A DNA stretch of 64,000 nucleotides from Heterohyrax brucei (Eukaryota; Chordata; Mammalia; Hyracoidea; Procaviidae), in assembly GCA_028571685.1 (NCBI GenBank), contig CM053142.1:64443296-64507295 (forward strand), given 5' to 3'. The notes beneath the pieces are model-generated. The model ran no database searches. It saw only the letters and a list, made by a program, of their open reading frames with translations, and was not told the origin of the DNA. Numbering within the stretch: the stretch's first letter is position 1; every line of letters begins with the position of its first letter. Below, piece by piece: positions 22,076 to 34,161 of this stretch. Both the position numbers and the translations under genes were made by a program.

Positions 22076-24030
22076 GTCTATTTCAGCTATGCTTCTAAGA
22101 ACTGGGGAAATAATGACAGGGTGGGTTGAGAAACCTGGTGGCCCCACTCTGAGACTGACTTGAGCTAAACTCCAGATCTCCATAGGCCCCTACTGTGACT
22201 AGTACATCATAGGATGCTTTGAGTCTATGGGATAAATTAGAGTCCATTCAGAGCCAGTGTCTATCTTTGAAAAGCCTGATTTAGTCCCTTAAACCCCAAT
22301 GCACTGTCACTACAGTAAATGGCAGCAGATCTTTTGGGGATGGTCTGGGAGAAAGATTAACAGGGGCATTTGGCCAGTGAACTGGCTCAAGTGTGAGAAT
22401 TGACTGAGGGGCCATGACTGCCTGTTTTGGTTTTTCAAGTCAGACTTCTGTTCACTTGACCTAAAACTCTTGTTCTTATACAGATCAAGTAAGAATTTAG
22501 TAGACTCCCCAATCTATTTCTCTTCTAGATACGCCATGTTCAACTGATCAATGTTATAGTTCTCTCCTACAAGTCAGACTATTCTGATTACTGCTTTTGT
22601 TCCACTGTCCACTATGATAATCATGTTCACCTTGTCTTTAGGATTAAGTGCTGGCTCTTTGCTCCTGCCATCCTGGGATTCCATTATCTCCATTGCATTT
22701 AGGGATCCCATCTTGATCATAGCAGTTTATACTATAATTTTTGATCTGTGAAGAGTGACCTCAGAGTTCTTCAAGGAGATTGTGCTCTTCTCATAAATTT
22801 ATTTCTCAAAGCTGTGCTAAGAGGTCTGTCCTCTGGACCCTCACAGTGCAGTGATGTGCTCTTCATGCCAAGTCCACTTGAACATTCCAGTCTCCTTAAG
22901 CCTTTGGACACCTTCCTGTCAGTATACCAAAGAAATTTTGGCATTTAAATTTCATTTTGCATAGATTGCCTTTGGTCTGTGCTTTAATTAACAACCAAGC
23001 AAATTGTTAGAGCCCTTCCAAGCTCCCTGACCTAAGAAGCTGAGTCTGGAATCTCTGCTTAATGGGCCTTTATCAATCAATATGGCTTGATCCAAGTTTA
23101 TCTTTCATCCATCTTGATCTTACACCCTTGCTATCCATCATCACATAAATTTCTCAGTTTTCTGTCTATAACAACTAGAAAAATCACTCAGTTGATGTAC
23201 ATTGCACCATCCCAGGACTCTCCTGTTGTCCTTTACTCTTTAGGGCTTTCTGAACGCTGAATCTAGTTACAGTGCTAGCAGCAAAGAGAGGGGTGATGGT
23301 TGTAGGTACTCAGAAGAATTATCAGCACCTTGTAAGGCAACTACCTCAGAGAAGGCCAACATGGTTCTGCAGGCAAAGAAGGGCTGCTTCTAAAACAAAA
23401 CTGGGTGTGATCCAGGGATTTGATGCTCCCAGCTTCATCAGAATTATTCCATGCTCCTGTTCCAATCTTCAAGACTCTACTCCTTCCCAATCCATGCCCT
23501 CACTTCAGCAAAAGAGATCCTGTGTGTGTGAGAATTCAATTTGTGTTGTAATTTAGGTACTTGCAGGATTAAACTTTGGGCTTAGTTTTCAGAAATCTTG
23601 CCTGCAGCTACAGGGGACAAGGGTTTCTTACAGGACAGCACAGAAACTTTCAGGTGCATTATGCAGACCAGGAGCTGGAAATTTAAAACCCTGGAACCAT
23701 TGTTTTCTTTCCCTAAATACGCCAGCACAACTAGAAACAAGTAACCAACCAAACACATTATACTCCTCATTCTGACAGAAGTTTTCTAAGGCAGCAGATA
23801 GTGTCACCACTTTCTATAGGTACTTGATTACAGATATCTAAAGATGATAATTTCAATAATGTTTTTAATTTTTTATTTTTTGCAATTTCATGTTATGGAC
23901 TACCAGTGCCCTCTTTATCACTGGAAAAAGTCACTAGTGCCTTTATATCTAAAAGTACCCATGCTTTAACCCAGAATCAGTTCCAAGAATTGATCCTTAT
24001 CTTCTCTTTCTCTGGAACCACTTTCATTAT
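22076..24030. other. Intron 2, unassigned; perhaps an ancient repeat
   Basis: Nearly 2 kb without a gene. The stretch 22440-23580 has the look of an old, decayed interspersed element (uniform composition, many short frames, no CpG), but I cannot name a family. The + frame at 23272-23556 has no motif. Confidence 0.35.
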
Positions 24031-24217
24031 CAAACTCTGTATTATTCAGAGTACCACCAGAAAAACAGAACCAATAGGAGTTTCATATGTATACTGTATA
24101 TATGTGTATATATATATACATATATACATACATGTGTGTCACTATGAGTTGGAATCAGCTCAATGACAATCAGTTCTGTTTATTTGTTTATTGGTATAAA
24201 CATATATACATACCTAA
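24031..24217 (+). repeat. TA/TG-rich low-complexity tract with a SINE tail fragment
   Basis: 24097-24134 is an alternating TA/CA/TG run. Just after it, 24135-24180 reads 'actatgagttggaatcagct', the tail of an AfroSINE without its head. 24031-24080 ('attcagagtaccaccagaaa') resembles a common old mammalian repeat terminus. Confidence 0.55.
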
Positions 24218-24412
24218 ACCCAAACCAAACCCATTGCCTTTGAGTTGATTTCCACTCACAGCAACCCTGTAGGACAGAATAAAACTACCCCATAGAGTTT
24301 CTAAAGCTGTAGTAATCTTTATGAAAACAGATTACCACATCTTTCTTGGGTGGAGGAGTAGCTAGTAGGTTAGAACCACTGACCTCTCAGTTAGAGGCTG
24401 CTGCATGATCAT
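24218..24412 (-). mobile_element. AfroSINE, long form, antisense
   Basis: Reverse landmarks: 'ccaaacccattgcctttga', 'tttccactcacagcaaccct', 'gaaaacagattaccacatc', 'gtaggttagaaccactgac'. The head at the right is decayed. Confidence 0.85.
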
Positions 24413-25017
24413 GGCTCTTTGCATACTCATATGCATATACATAAAGTAACTTGCTATAGAGAATCAGTTTAGGCTGTTGTGTAAGGCCATTGTCTCTGCA
24501 CCCAGGGCTGTAGCTTAAAGCACACAGGGGAGGCAGGAAGGGCATGTGGATGCAAAATGAGGGGGCTGGTGGTCAGGAGCAATCTAGAACCAGTGTATAT
24601 GTGCTGAAACCTTATGGGGAGATACTAAAAGCCTGACTTTTCTTACTGCCTTTGACCTTGGTAGTAAGGCTATCTTGTTGACCTGAGTTGCCTCACCACG
24701 TGGTTAGATATACACACTTGGCCCAGGTCAGAGAAGCTGAAGGAAGATCCGGGGGAAAGTAGAGGTGTTGCATGTCCAGCTCCTGCTTCACAGAAATGAG
24801 GCACATCAGAAGGTCAGCAGCAATATGTGTGTAACAGAGTGGTTTCTGCCTCCCTATAGCCGTCCAGATCACTTAAGAATCTCCCTTATGATTCACCCTA
24901 AGTGGAAACATAAAACAAAAAATAACAACAACAACAAAAACCCCCCAAGCCCTGGAATTCTGGAAAATGTAGTTCATGGCAGTGGGTGTAGGTGGGTGGG
25001 TAGCTCATCCTGGTCAA
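24413..25017. other. Intron 2, no feature recognised
   Basis: About 600 bp. It contains a short A/C-rich run (24908-24945) and otherwise nothing I can identify. Confidence 0.45.
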
Positions 25018-25421
25018 TTTGACAAATTCAAGGCATCAGCTGTTGGGGAAGTCTTTCTCTGTTGGCTCTGGATGAAGGTCCTTGTTGTCAATCTTCCTCT
25101 GCACTGAGAGCTTCTGAGGCTTAGGGACCCTGGGTCCAAAGGATGTGCTCCATTTCTGACACTGCTTCTTTCCTAGTGGTATGAGGTTCCGGACTCTTTG
25201 CTTGCTTCTTTTTCCTTTATATCCCAAGAGACTGCCTCAAGGCACAATACACTCTTACACATTGAGTTCTGCCTCACCAACACAACTGACATCTATCCTT
25301 CCCCATTAACATGAAAGAGGTAGGTTTTACAATACATAGGATCCTCACACAATACCAGGAATCATGTCCCAGTCAAATTGTTACACATGTTTTGGGGGGA
25401 CATAATTCAATTCATGATACC
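25018..25421 (-). mobile_element. MaLR-type LTR, antisense, truncated
   Basis: Shares with 16743-17220 the text 'caaggcatcagctgttgggg', 'tgaaggtccttgttgtcaat', 'cctgggtccaaaggatg', 'tagtggtatgaggttcc', and the 5' terminus (on the minus strand) around 'ggggggacataattcaattc'. The terminal part carrying the 'accacaagtgg' motif is absent at its left side. Confidence 0.7.
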
Positions 25422-25463
25422 CACAGTCATACTTGAGGATTTGAGCACTTCTGTCTTGCTACT

Positions 25464-25620
25464 AGGAAACCCTGGTGCCATAGCAGTTAAGTGCTATGGC
25501 TGTTAACCAGTTGAAATCCAGGCACTCCTTGGAAACTCTATGAGTCAATTCCACTTTGTCCTACAAGGTCACCATGAGTTGGAATCAATTGGATGACAAT
25601 GAGTTTGGTTTCTTGGGTTT
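25464..25620 (+). mobile_element. AfroSINE, short form
   Basis: Starts 'ggaaaccctggtgccatag'. The region between the head and the B box is shortened ('tgttaaccagttgaaatcc'). The tail 'caccatgagttggaatcaat' is intact. Confidence 0.85.
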
Positions 25621-26075
25621 TGGTCTTGATAATTTCTAGATAAATAGAAGAAATAAAAATGAAATTATAAAAAATTTGAGCAACCTCCTCAGACAGCCTG
25701 ACCTATCTGGGGTGTGTCTTGGTTATCCAGTGCTGCTATCAAGATATACCACAAATGAGTGGCTTTAACAACAACAAAAAAATTCTCAAGTTTAGGAGAC
25801 TACAAGTTTAAATTCAGAGTGCTGGCTTTAGGAGAGGGCTTTCTCCCTCTCTTAGCTCTGGGGGAAAGTCCTTGTCATTTTTCATCTTCTGTTCCTATTC
25901 CTTGGCTTCTTGGTGATCTTCCTGTGCCGTGGTATGTATCCCATCCATTTGCTTGCTTAATCTATGCTTTTACACCTTAAAACAGTTGATTGAAGACACA
26001 CTGTACACTAGTCCTGACACATCGACATAACAGAGAACCATTCCCAAATGGGATTATAGCCACAGGTATACCAGA

Positions 26076-26184
26076 AAAAAGAAAGAAAGGAAAGGAAACA
26101 AAGGAAAGAAGGAAGAAGGAAAAAGAAAGGAAGGAAGGAAGGGAAGGGCAGAAAGAAAGAAAAAGAAAAAGAAAGAAAAGAAAA
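26076..26184 (+). repeat. Polypurine (GAAA/GGAA) microsatellite
   Basis: About 110 bp made almost only of A and G on the + strand, in irregular gaaa and ggaa units. It sits next to the antisense SINE at 26190, so it probably grew from that SINE's A-rich tail or its integration site. Confidence 0.85.
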
Positions 26185-26189
26185 TGCAG

Positions 26190-26455
26190 TGTTAGTACTT
26201 ACTCATAGTGATGCTATAGGACAGAGTAGAATTGGTTCATAAAGTTTCCAAGGCTGTATTCTTTATGGAAGCAGACTGCCACATCTTTTTTCCCACAGAG
26301 AAACTAGTAGGTTTGAACCACTCATCTTTCAATTAGCACCCAAGCACTTCACTAATTCACTACCAGAGCTACTTAATCACAGTTATAAAACCTCTTACCT
26401 TCAAGTCAATTCTGACTCATAGCAGCTCTATAGGACAGACTACAACTGCTCCATT
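26190..26455 (-). mobile_element. Two antisense AfroSINE copies or fragments
   Basis: 26196-26370 shows 'ctcatagtgatgctatagga', 'gaagcagactgccacatct', 'gtaggtttgaaccactcat' and 'ctaccagagct'. 26385-26455 restarts with 'aaaacctcttaccttcaagt' and 'cagctctataggacagact', an additional truncated copy. Confidence 0.75.
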
Positions 26456-26518
26456 GACAACACCTGTTTGGGGAGACACAATACAATCTATAACCACATG
26501 TATAGAATGTTACATCCT

Positions 26519-27377
26519 TAGTTGCTAGAAATCTGGTTGGGAGAAATCGGTGATAGCATGCATTAGAAACAAGAACAACATTAAGTGGACTTCAGCATAA
26601 CTTGAGTACTCCTTCCATCTTAACTCAATATTGCAAGGACAGAGTAGCTGGGGCAGGGGCCAGGGGAACATGCTCTTAGGTGAAATCGAGGCCAACTGGC
26701 ACAACTAGCATTTTGCTAAGAGGGCTCTCTGCACTTGACATTGGTGAGTGGCATCTGGGGTCTTAAAAGCTGCCAAGCTGCCATCTGAGGGCACAGCAAA
26801 TGGTCCCAACTCAGCAGGAACGGATGCTCACCAAGGACCAAAACAACACGGGGTGAAGACAACCCAGAAGATAGAGAGACCCACATCAGTGGGTGCCTAC
26901 ATCGACTTGGGACCGGAAGAACCGAATAGTGCCCGGCCACCACCAGTGATAGCCGCGATGGAGCTCACTAAGTTGAGTCTCACTGGCAACGCAAGAATAA
27001 AATGGGGTGCATCCTGAGACCTCCACTAAAAGACCTCAATTGATGGTCCAGTGGTTTCAGGGTTCCCCTGAGAGCATGGCCCCTGATCCTGATGCTGACC
27101 TTGCCCATAAATCACAACGAAGGTCCACTCTTTGGACACGAATGGGTTGGACTTGGCAATGCAGAGTGACCATATATTGGATGCACTTTGCCGGAGGAAG
27201 GAGAGTGGGAGGAGAGAAGGGGAAAGGAGACTGTTGGGAGGATGAGACATGTATGGAGCAGAGAGGAATAGTGTGCTGTCACTGGGCAGGGAGAGCAGTG
27301 GAAGCTGCATATAGGTGGGCATGTAAATTTATAGAGGAATGTACATTTTCACTCAGTCATATTAAATTAAAAAAAAA
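26519..27377 (+). mobile_element. 5'-truncated L1 3' UTR, sense, with 15-bp target-site duplication
   Basis: This is the sense copy of the same L1 3' UTR seen antisense at 7521-8500: 'tggcatctggggtcttaaaa', 'tcaattgatggtccagtgg', 'ggatgagacatgtatggag', then an A tail at 27369-27378. It is flanked by a perfect 15-bp direct repeat, agaatgttacatcct, at 26504-26518 and 27378-27392. Together with its low decay this marks it as one of the younger insertions here. A 131-codon frame at 27007-27402 is UTR sequence, not a gene. Confidence 0.9.
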
Positions 27378-27392
27378 AGAATGTTACATCCT

Positions 27393-29454
27393 CAAACTAT
27401 AGGATGCACGTTCTTTACAATCACACATGAAAATATTTGCTAATACAGATCATATGTTGGGCTATAAGACAGGTCTCAGTGAATTTCAAAATATTGAAAT
27501 CATACAAAGTATGTTTTTTTTTATCCTAATGGAGTTATATTAGAAACTAATAGCAATAAATTATCTATCAGATCTCTACATACTTGAAAATGAAGAAGCA
27601 CTCTTCTAAATAACCCCCATGCCAAATAAGCAACCACAAAAAAAATTAGAAAATTTTCTAAACTGAATGTTACCGAAAACACAACACCTGAATTTTTGAG
27701 ATACAGTTAAAGCAACTCTTACAGAGAAATTTATAGCTTTAAGAGCTTATATTAGAAATGAAGAAATGTATAAAATCAATGACCAAAGTTTCCTTCTTAC
27801 AAAGCTACAATAGGAAGAGCAAATGAAGCCCAGGTAAACTGAAGAAAGGAAATAATAAAGATGAGAGTAGAGATGAGTGAAATAGAACTCAAACAATGGA
27901 GGGAATGAAAAAAACCAAAGGTTAAAAAAACTTGAAAATTTATTTGGCTGTTTTTGAGATTATGCACAGCAAAACATACGTTGACTCAACAGTTTCTACA
28001 TGTACCATTTAGTGACATGGATTACATTCTTAGAGTTGCACAACCACTCTCACTTTCTTTTTCTCAGTTATTCCTCCCCTATTAATATAAACTCACTGCC
28101 CCTGAAGGTTCCCAGCTAATCTTCAGAGTGCTGTTGTCAATTTGATCCATATAGATAACTCTTAAAAGAGTATAATGCTCAAGGCAGATCATTTTTCAGT
28201 AGGTAAGATAAACTATAGTTTGATTTTAAGAAGACATCAGGAGATACTTTTGGTTTAAAGTTTAAAGATTATCTCAAGGCAATAAATTCCGGGGTTTGTC
28301 TAACCTTCATGGCTGTAAGAAGTCTGGAGAATATGTATGCCTGTTCTACCTTTCCCCCTCTTTGAACAGGATTCTTCTATAGAAACCAATTTTTTTTGAA
28401 AAGACTAAATATGTGTACAACATGTAGCTGAACTGTTCAAGGCTAAAAAAAGATGGAAAACAGAAATTGTAATACTGTAAATACATGCAAGAACTCATTA
28501 TAGATCATACATTCAAAAGATAAGAGGATACTATGACAGTGTTATGCCAATAAATTTGACATATTAGATAAAATAAATTTCTTGAAAAAAAAACGTTGTC
28601 ACAGCTGACAGAAAAGTGAATAGAAATCTAAAAATGCCCTGTATCTAGTAAACAAATGGAATTCATAATTTAAAACTTTTCTGCTAAAGAGCAGACAAAG
28701 CTCTTTTTTGTGGTGAATTATAGAAAACATTTAAAGACAAAGCAATAACAACCTGACACAAACACTTTCAGAAAATATGAGAAAAAAGTGCTTTATAACT
28801 TGTGTGATGAAGCCAGCATAGCCTTGCTTATATGAAAAATTCAGGAAGACAAAAACAAAATAAAAAAAAACCCAAAAAACAAAAACTACAGTTCAATGTA
28901 CTTCATATATATAGATTCAAAAATACACAAGAAATATGAGTAAATAAAAGTTATCAATTTTTAAAAAGGATAACACATCATGATAAAGCATTGGTTCAAC
29001 ATTTAAAAACCAGCCAATGGAGTTACGCCAAAGATGAAAAGTCAATTACCATATCAATAGATGTAAAAAAGGCCTGTGGCAAAAAGTAGACACTAACTTA
29101 TGCTAAAAACTGTCAGTAAGTTAGGAAAAGAAGGGATTTCTTCAGTTTTATAAAAAGGCAATCTATGGAAAACCTATAGCTAAAATTATATTAATGGTCA
29201 TTTATATAACTGGAGCAAAAGAAGAGTCTGTTCTCTCCACTTCTATTCAGTATGGTACTGAAAGTCTTCACCAGTCAACAAGACATGAGAAAATGAGAAA
29301 TAGAAAGCATACAGATAGGAAAGAAGAAGTAAAACTGTCTTCATTCATACATAGATGACCACACTTTTTACAAAGAAAAGCAAAGGAATCTATGAAGAGA
29401 CTAGTAGAATTAATAAGTGAATTCAGCAAAGCTGCAGGCTATGAGGTCAGTATA
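27393..29454 (+). mobile_element. Old L1, sense, ORF2 region (left of mariner)
   Basis: The + strand follows L1 ORF2 in order: 'catatgttgggctataagac', 'ggagttatattagaaacta', 'gaaatttatagctttaagag', 'gaaggaaataataaagatga' and, after an antisense L1 insertion, 'gaattcagcaaagctgcagg' at 29420. Stops and frameshifts are frequent. The element continues at 30691 past the mariner. Confidence 0.85.
27945..28386 (-). mobile_element. L1 3' UTR piece, antisense, inside the sense L1
   Basis: This stretch reads as the reverse of another afrotherian L1 3' UTR subfamily: 'gcacagcaaaacatacgttg', 'tagtgacatggattacattc', 'gatcatttttcagtaggta', 'taaagattatctcaaggca'. Sense L1 ORF2 text lies on both sides. A related piece is at 31876-32055. 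Confidence 0.65.
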
Positions 29455-30690
29455 CGAGGGCTGCAAATTAAGTTCATGAACTCATCCTAGGAGAAGTGCC
29501 ACCTGCCTCATTGCCGCATACCGCCATGGTTACCTCTGAAGCACTCCCCTTGTGAAGCTATGCACCAACGCTAGAGACTAGTCCACCTTTGAAGCAGTTG
29601 TGGAACTCTTTTTCTGGAATGGCTGTCAGAGCTGTGATTGTATTATCCTTGAAGTCCTAAATGCCATCAAAATGTCTTCCTTTCAGTATTTCCTTTATCT
29701 TTGAGTAAAGAAAAAAGTCACTGGGGCCAGAACAAGTGAGTAGGGAGGGCGTTCCAGTACAGTTATTTCTTTACTGGCTAAAAACTCCCCCACAGACAGT
29801 GTCATGTGAGCTGGTGCATTGTTGTGATGCAAGACTTGTGAGTTGTTGGCAAAAAGTTCAGGTCATTTTCATTCAACTTTTTCATGCAATCCTTTCAGCA
29901 TTTCCAAATAGTAAACTTGGTTAACCGTTTCTCCTGTTGGCACAAATTCATAATGAACAATCCCTCTGATATCAGAAAAACGTAGCAGCATCGTTTTAAC
30001 TCTTGATTTGGACTGATGGAACTGTTTCAGCTGTGTAGAATGGGCTGACTTCCATTGCATATTTTGATGCTGTTAACATGGTCCAAAAGCATCATCTTGC
30101 CTCTCCTAAAGATCTCGGCAAACTTCTTCTCTCCTTTGCTTTTGCTCATTGGTGAAGTTTTTTGGGACCAGTGTTGCACACACATCCTTCTCATGTCAAG
30201 ACTTTCCAGTTAAAATTTTCCTGTTTCTCTGTCAATATTTAGTTGGTCTGCTATGCTTCTTATAGTCAGCTGGTGAGTTTGATGCTCATTTTGATGCCTT
30301 TCTGCTTGTTACTAGCCATTCTGATCACTTTTCATCAATGACACTTTCTCTCCCCTCAGAGAAACGTTTAATCCGTTTGTATGCTACCATTTCCTACATG
30401 GCATTATCCGCATAAAGTTGACTAACATGTCTCTGATTTCCCTTCTACTCTTGCCAAATTTATTAAGAAACTTAGTATTTGTTTGTTGCTCTAATGCAAG
30501 CCCTGGCATTTGTGTGATGGCACACAGAAACACGCAATAACAATAACAAATACCACTTAGCAACAGTGCCACACGCTGACATGAACATAGCTGTGAGACA
30601 CTAACATACCAAACCTTGCTGAGTTGTTTGTACAGTGCTGCCAATGTAAGCGCACAGTGGCAAGTTCATGAACTTAACTGTCAGACTTCA
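29455..30690 (-). mobile_element. Mariner DNA transposon, near full length, inactive
   Basis: About 1.24 kb between TA dinucleotides (29453-29454 and 30691-30692), with imperfect inverted ends sharing 'ttaagttcatgaact'. On the minus strand the N-terminal DNA-binding part is visible at 30290-30640 ('FLNKFGKSRREIRDML', 'LTIRSIADQLNIDRE'). The middle catalytic part follows at 29869-30060 ('FSDIRGIVHYEFVPTGETVNQ'), and then the C-terminal part. The element is dead: stops interrupt the frame, the segment that should hold the first catalytic Asp is missing, and the third Asp position reads YSLVLAP instead of the family's YSPDLAP. Confidence 0.92.
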
Positions 30691-31515
30691 TATGTGCTAA
30701 CACCAAACAACTAGAAAATGATTTTTAAAAAAATCATATCAAAAGCATAACACAAAATACTCAAGACTAAATTTAATGATGGAAACCTAAGATGTTTGTA
30801 TTGAAATCTATAAAACCCTGCTGAGAGATATCAAGAAAGACCTAACTAGATGGAGACAGTGTTCTTGGATTATAAAACTCAGTATTGTGAAGATTTTTTT
30901 CCCCAAATTAATCTATAAATTCAATGCAATTACAATCAAAATCTCAGCAGGGCATTTTGTGTAAATAGGTTGATTCTAAAATTTATATGAAAATGTAAGT
31001 TACCTAGAATAGCCAATGCCATCTTGTAATAAAAGAACAAAATTGAAGGACTCCCTCTACTTTATTTCAAGATTAATGTAAAGCTACAGTAATGAAGTCA
31101 GTGCTGAAGTGGTATATCAATGAGCCAGATCAGAGAGGCCAAAAATTGATTAATATATGTACAGTCAATTGACTTGGGGGCAAAGGTGGCAGGATAGTGT
31201 AATGAGAAAATGATAGTTTTTCAACAAACGGTGCTTCAATAGGTATATGAGTGTGTATAAGAAGCAAACTCACACCCCTCACTCACACTAGATGCAATGA
31301 TTAATTTGACATGAATCACAGGCCTACACATAAAACTATAAAACTTCTGAAAGAAAGCATAGGGGCAAGTCTTTGTGACCTTCAGGTAGACAAAAGTTAG
31401 ACAAGACACAAAAAGTATGTGTACATTGGTTAAAATCCTTACATTAAACCATACCCTTAAAATTTGTGCTTCTTATTGTATGCAAACTACACCTCAGTAA
31501 AGTTGATTTCTAAAA
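30691..31515 (+). mobile_element. Old L1, sense, ORF2 end and 3' UTR (right of mariner)
   Basis: Continues the element at 27393-29454: 'gatatcaagaaagacctaac', 'ttcttggattataaaactca', 'tctataaattcaatgcaatt', 'gtgaccttcaggtagacaaa', ending with 'aaactacacctcagtaaagt', the typical terminus of old mammalian L1 subfamilies. Confidence 0.85.
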
Positions 31516-31875
31516 AATCTTCATTGCAATTCTATTGACAATGAGTTTGTCAGAAGTGCTCGCCTTTACCTCAAACAGCTGAAGATCCCTTCCTCACCAC
31601 CACACACAAATTAATCACATTCTCCTTGGGCCCAAGACAATTGCAACAGGTAGTCTAGTTCTTCTTTCACTGCAAAGCACTTAGATAATGCTGGGCAAAA
31701 GAACATCTTTTCTGCCCTTGAAAACAAACAAACAAATGAACAATAACAACCATAATATAGAAATACAAAAACATACATGAGAGAAACTATCCTTTAATAA
31801 CCTGTTCAATGATAATTCTTTCACTAGGGCAGAAAATTCAGCTTTAGGTATTCTCTCTCATGCTGCATTGTACTG
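31516..31875. other. Intron 2, no feature recognised
   Basis: About 360 bp between the L1 end and the next antisense fragment. Nothing identified. Confidence 0.4.
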
Positions 31876-32102
31876 ATGTTTCTTTTTGTTTTATTATTAT
31901 TTTATCATTGTAAAAAATACATGTAACAGAACATTTGCCAACTCGACATTTTTTACATGCACAATTTGGTGACACCAATTACATTAATCATGTTGTGTAA
32001 CCATTACCAGTATTTGTTGCAAAGTTTTCTGTCTTCATAAACAGATACTGTTCACATGGGGTCCACATAAGTTGCAATCAACTCCACAGCAACTGGTTTA
32101 TT
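31876..32102. mobile_element. Antisense L1 3' UTR scrap plus SINE tail
   Basis: 31876-32055 parallels 27945-28100 ('cacaatttggtgacaccaat', 'tgtgtaaccattaccagta'). 32062-32102 reads 'ataagttgcaatcaactcca', the tail of a headless AfroSINE, followed by a TTA run. Confidence 0.55.
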
Positions 32103-32294
32103 ATTATTATTGGTTCTTTGACAAACTGGAGGTTTCCGCTCTCAACAGGAGTTTCTCTTCTGAAGCTATCTGAAATGATCTTTCTTGGGCAGAGTTTTGA
32201 GGCTGGGGTAGTTGGGCACGATACAGCCTGGCCTGTGGGTAGGCCTGGCCTGCTCAGGCACCCCACAGCATTCTTCTGTGGCTCTGCCTGATGA

Positions 32295-32975
<681 letters not shown>

Positions 32976-33194
32976 AGAGAAAATGAGTTGTTGTGGGTAC
33001 TGTTAAGTGACTTCCAGGAAGTAGGGTAGGCTCCCATGATTCCCAGTCATCTGAACATTGCTCCTCCCTGGTGGCTGCTGACTTTGCATGAGAACTTTTG
33101 ACTTTTCTGAGCCCATTCCAGTACCATCATTACCTCACAGTGCTTACTTCTGGTGCCAGTGTGGTTACATGGATGAGCTCTGGTTCAAATCTCC

Positions 33195-33390
33195 TCTACT
33201 CCTTTGCTCACTAGATATGTCACTTTTTCACTTTTCTGTACCTCAGTTTCTCTGTTTGTAAAATGAGCCAAATAATAGCATTTTGCCCACAAAATAATTG
33301 TGAGGATTAAATAAGTTTAATATATATGTAAAGAGCTTACAACAATGCCTCTCATGTGGCAAATGTTCAGTGTTTATTATTAGAATTGAG
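33195..33390 (-). mobile_element. MIR element, antisense
   Basis: Reverse MIR landmarks: 'tacctcagtttctctgtttg', 'taaaatgagccaaataatag', 'attgtgaggattaaataag', 'taaagagcttacaacaatgc' and 'tgttcagtgtttattatta'. Confidence 0.8.
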
Positions 33391-33815
33391 ATGGGACTCT
33401 AGGGAATAATAATAGACAATCTCCTTCCTTTGTACTTCAAAGTTTAAGCTCTTAGTTTCAAGTTATGCTACTTTGGCAGTCAAGTGGCCTCTCCAGGCTA
33501 CAGGTAGAGTGTCCTGGCCTACCCCTGTGTCTCAGGAGGTGGCTGTACACAGCCTGATGACAGGAGGCCTTGGAGTGTGCAGAGCTAGGAACAAACTGTA
33601 CTAAAGAAGAGATCTAAGCTCCAGGTTGAGGGTCCAGAGAGGGAAATGGGAATGCATCTTGATCAAAATGAAATGCAAACTACAATCAACCCCCCAGCAT
33701 GTACACAGCACGGTTATAAATGCTCCATGGGTACTGAGCAGCAGGCAGTGGCTCTTTATGTCCTCTGCATTTGGTTGGGCCATCCTGTAGCATGTCCTGA
33801 GGCTCCCCAAGCAGA
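33391..33815. other. Intron 3, no feature recognised
   Basis: About 425 bp. Two opposing short frames (about 90-98 codons at 33601-33942) run into the SINE that follows and carry no motif. Confidence 0.4.
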
Positions 33816-34161
33816 CTGTTGTTGGGTGCTGTTGAGTTCTCATAGTGACCCATGTGGAGGAGTAGGACGGCCGCATGATGTTTTCTTGGCTGTCATCTTT
33901 ACAGAAGAAGGCTGCCAGGTCTTTCTCCCACAGACCTGCTGAGTTGATTTGAACTGCCAGCCTAAAGCACCATAAGGGCTCTTTATAGGCGGACTAAATC
34001 AAAAACCAAAACCTGTTCCTGTAGAATTGATTCTGATTCATGACAACCCTATAGGATGGAGTAGACCTGCCTCATCAAGTTTCCAAGGAGCAGCTGGTAC
34101 ATTTGAACTGCCAACCTTTTGGTTAGCAGCTGAGCTCTTGATGTCTGCACCACCAGAGCTT
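33816..34161 (-). mobile_element. Two adjacent antisense AfroSINEs
   Basis: Copy one, 33816-33990: 'ttgggtgctgttgagttctc', 'gaagaaggctgccaggtct', 'gaactgccagcctaaagca'. Copy two, 34001-34161: 'ccaaaacctgttcctgtaga', 'catgacaaccctatagga', 'tttccaaggagcagctgg', 'ccaaccttttggttagcagc'. Both have recognisable heads at the right side. Confidence 0.85.

Larger units (their letters stand above)
25716..26500 (-). mobile_element. MaLR-type LTR, antisense, split by purine tract and SINEs
   Basis: The left part has 'ccagtgctgctatcaagata', 'gagtggctttaacaacaaca' and 'ttctccctctcttagctctg'. The other LTR end ('tggggagacacaatacaatc') appears at 26470-26500, after a purine microsatellite and one or two antisense AfroSINEs. 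The central LTR is decayed. Confidence 0.6.

Noticed and set aside
27007-27402. 131-codon plus-strand frame and opposing 98-codon frame
   Set aside because: Both lie wholly in the L1 3' UTR copy delimited by a target-site duplication, so they are not a gene.
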